Source of the DNA: Scylla paramamosain
Lineage: Eukaryota; Arthropoda; Malacostraca; Decapoda; Portunidae
Reading direction: 5' to 3'
Assembly (NCBI RefSeq): GCF_035594125.1
Contig: NC_087191.1
Coordinates: 3,580,467 to 3,644,466, forward strand
Length of the DNA stretch: 64,000 bases
The notes beneath the pieces were generated by a model. It had not been told where the DNA came from. It saw only the letters and a program-made list of their open reading frames with translations, and ran no database searches. Made by a program: the position numbers and the translations under genes. The first letter of the stretch is position 1, and each line of letters starts with the position of its first letter. Shown here in pieces: positions 54,780 to 64,000 of the stretch.

Positions 54780-55545
54780 TTATTATTATTATTATTTTTT
54801 TTTTTCTTTTTATTACTGCGGGGAAGCTCACTCTTTACGTCCTCGACAATGCAAGAGATACTGTCTTGAGCAGGACGTTCTTCAACTGACTAATTCTCAT
54901 TGGACTTGGTAGTGCCAGGCAGGAACATCTTTTTACACAGAAGGATGGCGGGGCAAAGACATATGCCTCCTCCCTCCACTATATTTCTTACACCTCTACA
55001 TCCAGTAGAGCCGTAGCACCTTCCCGCCTTTCTCAGCAACTGTTTCTTTCTGTTCCTGTGAAAATCTACCGTTGCTGTTTGCAACGAATTTTCTGTATTG
55101 TCAGAGGCTACCCACTACATTTTCAGCAACAACATAGACTCCTTCTACAGTTCATATTGCTGAAGTCCATATCCCCATGGATTTCTCAAACAAAAACATT
55201 TTTTATGATTTTCAATCCATAACAGATACATTTCTTGACGAAGAAAGTTCTCAAGGTTCCATCTCAGTCCCACCAAAAACGTTCCCGAAGATCTGCTGAG
55301 CCCCTGGACTCAATGGGCGTTCCTCCTAGAAAGATTATTTTGGCACCATCAGATGACCCTGAGTAGGAGAAATGATTATATAATCAAAGTGATTCATCCA
55401 CATCCGATATGGACGTTGAAGATTTCTCTGCGCGCCTTCATAATGTACCTTTCTCAAGGAGTGATACCAACCCGTCTGACTTGAAGAGTCTCCCTATTCA
55501 TGTCTCTTCAAGAGTTTCAGAGATCCCATACGCTGATTCGTATAT
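53560..55545 (+). pseudogene. Gag ORF1 of an I/R1-like non-LTR element, split by a microsatellite
   Basis: Across several frames the protein reads CLDGDAAYSQAGSRISPAAA, FESCLDTLMYIHSCLTML, TFDIADKATLEAINSLSIGD, TPYLFVAYYRESRGNFI, YGTGVLIRGKDLTQAIMLLH and IMLKFYGSYIHDRVKICPL. A zinc knuckle follows (CYEFGHGRKNCANRSRCGHC, 54421-54480), then CESESC. A 290-bp T-rich microsatellite interrupts here, and the second knuckle resumes as YCGEAHSLRPRQC (about 54813-54855). A disordered tail follows (SAEPLDSMGVPPRKIILAPS). Gag would bind the element RNA. A TGA at 54418 and frameshifts make it inactive. Confidence 0.85.
54525..54812. repeat. (TTTA)n/(ATT)n microsatellite inside a zinc-knuckle region
   Basis: TTTA tetranucleotides, about 60 ATT triplets and a final T-run separate the first zinc knuckle and the codons CESESC from YCGEAHSL. 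Confidence 0.97.
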
Positions 55546-55554
55546 TTTTTTCTA

Positions 55555-55627
55555 TTTTGTTTTATTTATTTATTTATTTATTAGTTAATTAATTTTATTT
55601 ATTTATTTATTTTTATTTTATTTTATT

Positions 55628-55672
<45 letters not shown>
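55555..55672. repeat. (TTTA)n microsatellite
   Basis: TTTA and TTTTA repeats that interrupt the sequence downstream of the gag tail. Confidence 0.95.
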
Positions 55673-55779
55673 TCGTCTGTACACAGTACGTACCCTGTAT
55701 CTTCCACCCACTGTTACTATCGAGAGGGACGATACTAACCGCCTCGTGAGAGACCTTCCCTCTCCTTTTATTCTATGAG

Positions 55780-55930
55780 GAGAGTTTAATTGTGCTACTG
55801 AGGGTTAATTTCATGTGTTGGACTCGGTACACCATGCCGTTGTGTGTTCAATGAAGGTCTATCCAGAACTCGGTATCAAAGCATGCCAGATGTACGGTTT
55901 GATGCCTCATTTGCGTCCTACCGTCACGGG
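55780..55930 (+). pseudogene. Possible RT thumb fragment, I-like
   Basis: The frame reads HVLDSVHHAVV, then VYPELGIKACQMYG. It resembles RLRVLDSMHHVGIRLATGA in the I-like element at 889-3443. It is short and frameshifted, so the assignment is tentative. It suggests that the element carrying the gag at 53560 has lost most of its polymerase. Confidence 0.4.
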
Positions 55931-55972
55931 GTGAGGATCTCCTCGTTGCTCTGAGGATGAATTCGGTAAATA

Positions 55973-56333
55973 ATATTCGGCTCATGTTTTCTTGGGATGG
56001 TTTGAATACTCATTTACATAATTTTTGTGTCTAATACTATTGTTCTTATATTTTATGTCGTCTTTGTTGCCTCAGTAAAGTCTTCTTTTGGTTTCCAGTG
56101 GACCACATTCGTTAAGGGACGAATTCGCCTGTTAACACAATAACCTCTGCACTATCGCCGTGTTTAGTGTTTACAAGCGAATTCGTCCCTTATCGAGGGT
56201 GGTCCTTTGGAAAACCAAAAGAAGACTTTATTGAGGCAACGAAAATGACATAAAATGTAAGAACAATGATACTAGACACGAAAATAATGTATCTGAGTAT
56301 TCACACCATCCCAAGAAACCATGAGCCGAATAT
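55973..56333. repeat. Long inverted repeat, arms about 160 bp
   Basis: The left arm (55973-56138) and right arm (56167-56333) are imperfect reverse complements. Outer tips are ATATTCGGCTCATG and CATGAGCCGAATAT. Inner blocks include GGGACGAATTCGC and GCGAATTCGTCCC, with AAGTCTTCTTTTGGTTT facing AAACCAAAAGAAGACTT. The loop is about 28 bp. No ORF spans it. Confidence 0.85.
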
Positions 56334-56350
56334 ATCATGTTATTTTATTT

Positions 56351-58484
56351 TATTTTTTTTTATAAAGAAGGGCCACCGGCCAAGGGCAACAAAAAATCCA
56401 ATAAAAATTAAAAAGCCCACTGAGATGCCGGTCCCCGAATAGGGTCCAAGGCGGTACTCAAAAATTAAAGCATAAGTGTCTTGAAATTCCCCTCTTGAAG
56501 GAATTCAAGTCATAGGAAGGTGGAAATACAGAAGCAGCCAGGGAGTTTCAGTTTACCAGAGAAAGTGATGAATGATTGAGAATAGTGGTTAACGCTTGTA
56601 ATAGAGAGGTGGACAGAATTGGGGTGAAAGAAGAAAGTCTTGTGCAACGAGGACGTGGGAGGAGGGGGAGGCAGGCAGCTAGCAAGATCAGAAGAGCAGT
56701 TAGCATGAAAAAAACGATACAAGATAGCAAGCGATGCAGCATTGCGGCGATGAGAAAGAGGCGGTCAGTTAGAAGAGAGGCGAAGATGAGACGAAGAGCT
56801 TTTGATTTCACCTTGTCTAGAAGAGTGGTATGAGTGGAACACCCCCAAACCCCAAACCCCCACCCCCAACACGTTTGGGGGTGGATAAGGCCACTATACA
56901 GAGTTAGCAGCTGGAAGGGTGAAGAAGACTGGCGGACACGTCTCACTTCATAGAAACTGTTTTGGCTAGAGATGAAATGTGAAGATTAGAGTTTAGATTA
57001 TAAGTAAAGGATAGACCGAGAATGTTCAGTGGAGAAGAGGGGGGATAGTTAAGTGTCACTGAAGAAGAGGGGGGATAGTTGAGTGTCACTGAAGAAGAGG
57101 GGATAGTTATCTGGAAGGTTGTGTCGAGTTGATAGGTGAAGGAATTGAGTTTTTGAAACAATGAACAATACCAAGTTCGCTCTGCCCCAATCAGAAATTT
57201 AAGAGAGATCTGAAATCAGGCGTTCTGTGGCTTCCCTGCGTGAAATGTTTACCTCCTCAAGGGTTAGACGTCTATGAAAAGACGTGAAAAAGTGCAGGGT
57301 GGTATCATCAGCATAGGAGTGGATAGGACAATAAGTTTGGTTTAGAAGATCATTGATGAATAATAGGAAGAGAGTTGGTGACAGGACAGAACCCTGACGA
57401 ACACCATTGTTAATAGATTTATGATAAAAACAGTTACCGTCTACCACAGCAGCAATAGAATAGTCAGAAAGGAAACTTGAGATGAAGTTACAGAAAGAAG
57501 AATAGAAGCCCCCTGAGGGTAGTTTGAAAATGAAAGCTTTGTGCCAGACTCTATTAAAAGCTTTTAATGTGTCTAAGACAACAGCAAAAATTTCACCAAA
57601 CTCTCTAAAAGAGGATGACCAAGACTCAATAAGGAAAACCAGAAGATCACCAGTAGAGCGGCCTTGACAGAACCCTTACTGGCGATCACATAAGAGGTTG
57701 TGAAGTGAGAGATGTTCAAGAATCTTCCTGTTGAGGATAGATTAAAAAACTTTAGATAGGCAAGAAATTAAAGGAATAGTACGGTAGTTAGGTATGTATG
57801 CCTGCATGCCGGACATTATTACCTCTGTTATGCGCTTGGCACACAGAGACGGGTCTCTGTCACGGAACCAGTAGTCATTCCAAGGAAAATCAGCAAAATA
57901 CTTTCTCAGGTCCTCCCTAACTAGCAGAGGCAAAACGCCAAAGGCACTTCCGCTTAGGGGGATCTTGAAGAGGGATTGGAATGATAGGACACGATGCAGA
58001 TATGAGATTGTGATCCCAGCGGAGATTAGAAGGATTAGAGGTTAGGAAAAGGTCAAGAATATTGGGCGTATCTCTAAGACGGTCAGAAATATGAATAGGG
58101 TGTTGCATCAATTGTTCTAGGTCTTGGAGGATGGCAAAGTTAAAAGCTAGTTCACCAGGAAGGGGGAGGAAAACCAAAGCTGGTGATGAACATTGAAGCC
58201 TCCAAGAATGGAGCTCTCTGCAAAAGGGAAGAGAGTCAGAATGTGCTCTACTTTGGTAGTTAAGTAGTCAAGGAATTTCTTATAGTGAGAGGAGTTAGGT
58301 GAGCATATAGACAGAACATCCAGATTTGGATTAAAAATGAGAATAGAGAAAGTAGAGAGAACAGAAAAGGGACTACTGGCAGTTGCCTCAGACACCTGTG
58401 TTTCATTAAGGAAAAGATGAGGTTTAGTAGAATGTTTAACAGATTGAAAATCAAATATAACGCCGCAAATGTTGCAGAAGTTAA
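56351..58484 (-). mobile_element. Family A copy on minus, internally deleted
   Basis: The poly(A) tail appears as T-rich sequence at 56351-56362. The copy extends to the endonuclease N-terminus (VNFCNICGVIF near 58484), but about 650 bp are missing around 57785. There the codons for SGMQAYIPN are joined in frame to [14 protein letters not shown], so the linker and first RT finger are gone. The YADD box is single in this copy (SYADDTTLHFF). Many frameshifts are present. Confidence 0.9.
58147..58484 (-). pseudogene. Family A endonuclease N-terminus, minus copy
   Basis: The frame reads VNFCNICGVIFDFQSVKHST, FLNETQVSEATASSPFSVLS and [16 protein letters not shown], where the catalytic GDFN is changed to GGFN. 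The following part (58177-57917) keeps [14 protein letters not shown] and [15 protein letters not shown]. Confidence 0.85.
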
Positions 58485-58617
58485 CCATTATACTGCCAGA
58501 TTATTTTTCAAAGCATGTAAATATAAGCGATATTTTTATTTTCATTATTAGACATTTCACTTGAATTCCATTCTTGCCAAAAGATAGCGTATGTACTCAA
58601 TGCACTTAAAAAAAATA
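58484..58617. repeat. Dispersed repeat R1, left part of the split copy
   Basis: TTAACCATTATACTGCC through ATAGCGTATGTACTCAATGC matches 23172-23300 closely. It ends at an A-run where the first copy also has its internal A-tract. The right part resumes near 62190. Confidence 0.8.
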
Positions 58618-58628
58618 TAAATAAATAA

Positions 58629-58635
<7 letters not shown>

Positions 58636-58725
<90 letters not shown>

Positions 58726-58726
58726 T
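58636..58726. repeat. (AT)n microsatellite, about 91 bp
   Basis: An AT run immediately upstream of the 5' end of a family A copy. Confidence 0.97.
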
Positions 58727-58730
58727 GTGA

Positions 58731-62070
<3,340 letters not shown>

Positions 62071-62189
62071 AACATATGCATATAACAAAGAATATTGAAT
62101 AAATCAATATAAAATAAATTGATATTCGACTGGAAAAGAGTAACCAACAACTCGACACAGTCGTCGCCCAGAGGAGAGCAGTGATTGGC

Positions 62190-62437
62190 AATTTTATTAT
62201 GAAGTGTTTCTCATTGTATAAGTACCTGACCGTGTGAAATTTTTGCTCTCTTCATAAATGCGGTATACAAATCTTGCTGAATTTTATAATTACATGGGGA
62301 CTGAGCTGAATGTTGTAGAAATTATGTGTCTTCACTGTGAGCGACACAAGAGTTACCGACTCCATTATTTACCAGTATAACAATTCCTCCAGAAATTACC
62401 ATATTTCATGTACTATATCAATAACACTTTACTTCAA

Positions 62438-62504
<67 letters not shown>
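62190..62504. repeat. Dispersed repeat R1, right part of the split copy with (GA)n tail
   Basis: TGAAGTGTTTCTCATTGTAT, AATGCGGTATACAAATC and ACTTTACTTCAAAGGAGAGA correspond to 23320-23565, again leading into (GA)n (62441-62504). It completes the copy whose left part ends at 58617. Confidence 0.85.
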
Positions 62505-62509
<5 letters not shown>

Positions 62510-62574
62510 AAAATTTAACTTGTGTCGCTGATAGCCTATCCTTCCATGGAGTCCACGTAAGAGTGCAGTGTTCC

Positions 62575-62619
<45 letters not shown>

Positions 62620-62655
62620 TCTCTCTCTCTCTCTCTCTCGCCGGTGGTAAAATTC

Positions 62656-62700
<45 letters not shown>

Positions 62701-62753
62701 TTTTTTGTGTCGCTGATAGCCTATCCTTCCAGAATCCCTGTACGGGTGCTTTG

Positions 62754-62821
<68 letters not shown>

Positions 62822-62837
62822 GTGATGGGTACTGAAG

Positions 62838-62914
<77 letters not shown>

Positions 62915-62935
62915 TGTAATGGGTACTGAAGTGTG
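62505..62935. repeat. Duplicated (GA)n/(CT)n units around a short unique core
   Basis: The core TGTGTCGCTGATAGCCTATC occurs twice (about 62521 and 62707), each time preceded by (GA)n and an A/T-run and followed by (CT)n. The sequence GGGTACTGAAG occurs twice (about 62826 and 62919), separated by another (CT)n. GA tracts lie at 62441-62504 and 62659-62696; CT tracts lie at 62578-62640, 62758-62819 and 62840-62910. Long GA and CT tracts can pair with each other. Confidence 0.85.
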
Positions 62936-62939
62936 TGAT

Positions 62940-63014
62940 AAATAATAATAATAATAATAATGATAATAATAATAATAATAATAATAATTATAATAATAAT
63001 AATAATAATAATAA
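62940..63014. repeat. (AAT)n microsatellite
   Basis: AAT triplets with a GAT and a TAT interruption. Confidence 0.96.
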
Positions 63015-63245
63015 CTGTGATAAATAAAAATGCAAATCCTAAAAAATGCCTACATATTTATTGAAATATATATGCATAATAAATAAAATAATTTTGTTGA
63101 TGGCTGAGGTATCTCGTACCTTATGCAAGTTCAAGGAAAGGAGGAGCACGTCTTACTACACCCATTCACATTTATCCATATACTTAGAAGTGAAACAACA
63201 GCATCAAATAACCTGATAATTACACATACACACACACACACACAC

Positions 63246-64000
63246 ACACAACACCCTTGGACCGAGGTGCTGGATGTGGAGGACGTAAACTTAAAATGGC
63301 ACAATTACGTCACCACCACCACAGAAGCCTTCCACCGCTACTTCCCAGCCAAGAGCATCACAGTGCACCCGTCTGATGTCCCGTGGATGACGCCCCGCAT
63401 TAAAAGACTCATGCGTTAGCGGACCTGGGCGTTCCACTCCTGCCCGGTCCTATACAGGAAACTAAGAAACAGAGTGATCAGGGAGATGAAGGCTGCCAAG
63501 GCAAGCTATTACCCGGACAAAATGCACCACCTCAAGCTGGCCAACAACAGACAGTGGTACGCTAAGATCAAAGCTTTGTGTGTCCTACAAAAGCACACTT
63601 CATCCCTTCCTTGAACCTCACACCTTCCTGCTAATCTCGCAGCTCAGGAGATGAACGATCACTTTGCCGCTATCTGTCAGACCTTTCCTCCCCTCCACAC
63701 CACTCCGCTTCCTGCCTATCTTCCCGTTCCCTCCCCTCCCCCCATTGTCCAGGCGATGTTTTTAAGAGAATACTCAAATTCAAACCAAGATCCACCACAC
63801 CCACTGACCTTCCTATAAAAATTTATAAGGAGTCTGCTGTAGAGCTAGCAACACCGCTATGCTCCATAATAAACACCTCTCTCTCCCAACACTCATGTCC
63901 CGCGGACTGGAAGACATCTTACATCACCCCCATCACCAAAACTTCCAGTCCACAGTCACTCAATGACCTCAGGCCAGTCTCTATCACCCCCATCCCTAGC
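63246..64000 (+). pseudogene. Start of another non-LTR polymerase (linker and RT fingers), cut by the window edge
   Basis: After an (AC)n run the frame reads WTEVLDVEDVNLKWHNYVTT, FHRYFPAKSITVHPSDVPWM and TPRIKRLMR, then a stop. It continues TWAFHSCPVLYRKLRNRV, MNDHFAAICQTFPPL and, in further frames, ITPITKTSSPQSLNDLRPVS at the window edge. This is the endonuclease-RT linker and first RT finger of a CR1/RTE-like polymerase, distinct from the other families here. The endonuclease is missing upstream. Confidence 0.75.

Noticed and set aside
54394..54912. 172-codon frame rich in Tyr, Ile and Leu
   Set aside because: This is the (ATT)n microsatellite read in one frame. The real coding remnants on both sides lie in other frames and belong to a Gag ORF.
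62536..62913. Arg-Glu and Ser-Leu repeat proteins, also at 18037-18291, 49007-49207 and 45086-45436
   Set aside because: Translations of (GA)n or (CT)n tracts with no independent evidence of coding.

Overview
This is eukaryotic nuclear DNA with no intact host gene that I can defend. It is almost entirely mobile-element wreckage and very long simple repeats: at least sixteen (AT)n tracts of 80-340 bp, plus long (GA)n, (CA)n, (AAT)n and (TTTA)n tracts. Jockey/CR1/I-type non-LTR retrotransposons, a Penelope-like element with a GIY-YIG domain, PIF/Harbinger and hAT DNA transposons, and this microsatellite load suggest an arthropod, most like a decapod crustacean. That assignment is inference, not proof.

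The commonest family, called family A here, is a non-LTR element with one ORF: about 245 bp of 5' UTR, then an endonuclease, a reverse transcriptase and a C-terminal domain ending in a WNSLP-type motif, then a poly(A) tail. It occurs at 1-888 (3' part), 8059-9113 (rearranged), 11359-11550 (3' end), 23737-25195 (minus), 28685-31993 (nearly full length), 56351-58484 (minus, internally deleted) and 58731-61978 (nearly full length). Two copies carry a duplicated YADD catalytic box.

Layout. 889-3443: an I-like element with half its endonuclease deleted. 3845-6345: another non-LTR element on the minus strand. 6364-7743: a unit bounded by 94-bp direct repeats. 8059-10262: an inverted family A fragment followed by an 866-bp compound palindrome built from (ACT)n and (AT)n. 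10263-19370: mostly unassigned DNA and microsatellites. 19372-20541: a broken Myb/SANT exon and a CR1-like 3' end. 21415-25640: a Penelope-like element split by a dispersed repeat and a family A copy. 27200-34815: a two-ORF jockey-like element on the minus strand, split by a nearly full-length family A copy. 34870-35690: an endonuclease fragment of a further element. 36000-44110: a decayed Harbinger transposon with two convergent, intron-containing genes (Myb/SANT on plus, DDE transposase on minus), including a tandem duplication of transposase exons. 44390-48950: an hAT transposase interrupted by the 3' half of an I-like element. 50480-50861: an I-like 3' end. 53560-55545: the gag ORF of an I/R1-like element split by a microsatellite. 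55973-56333: a long inverted repeat. 56351-61978: two family A copies. 62440-62935: nested (GA)n/(CT)n units. 63246 to the window end: the start of another non-LTR polymerase.

Every coding region is broken by stops, frameshifts or deletions. The interest of the window lies in how elements nest, how poly(A) tails run into (AT)n, how microsatellites sit inside former coding sequence, and how several loci are built as long inverted repeats.
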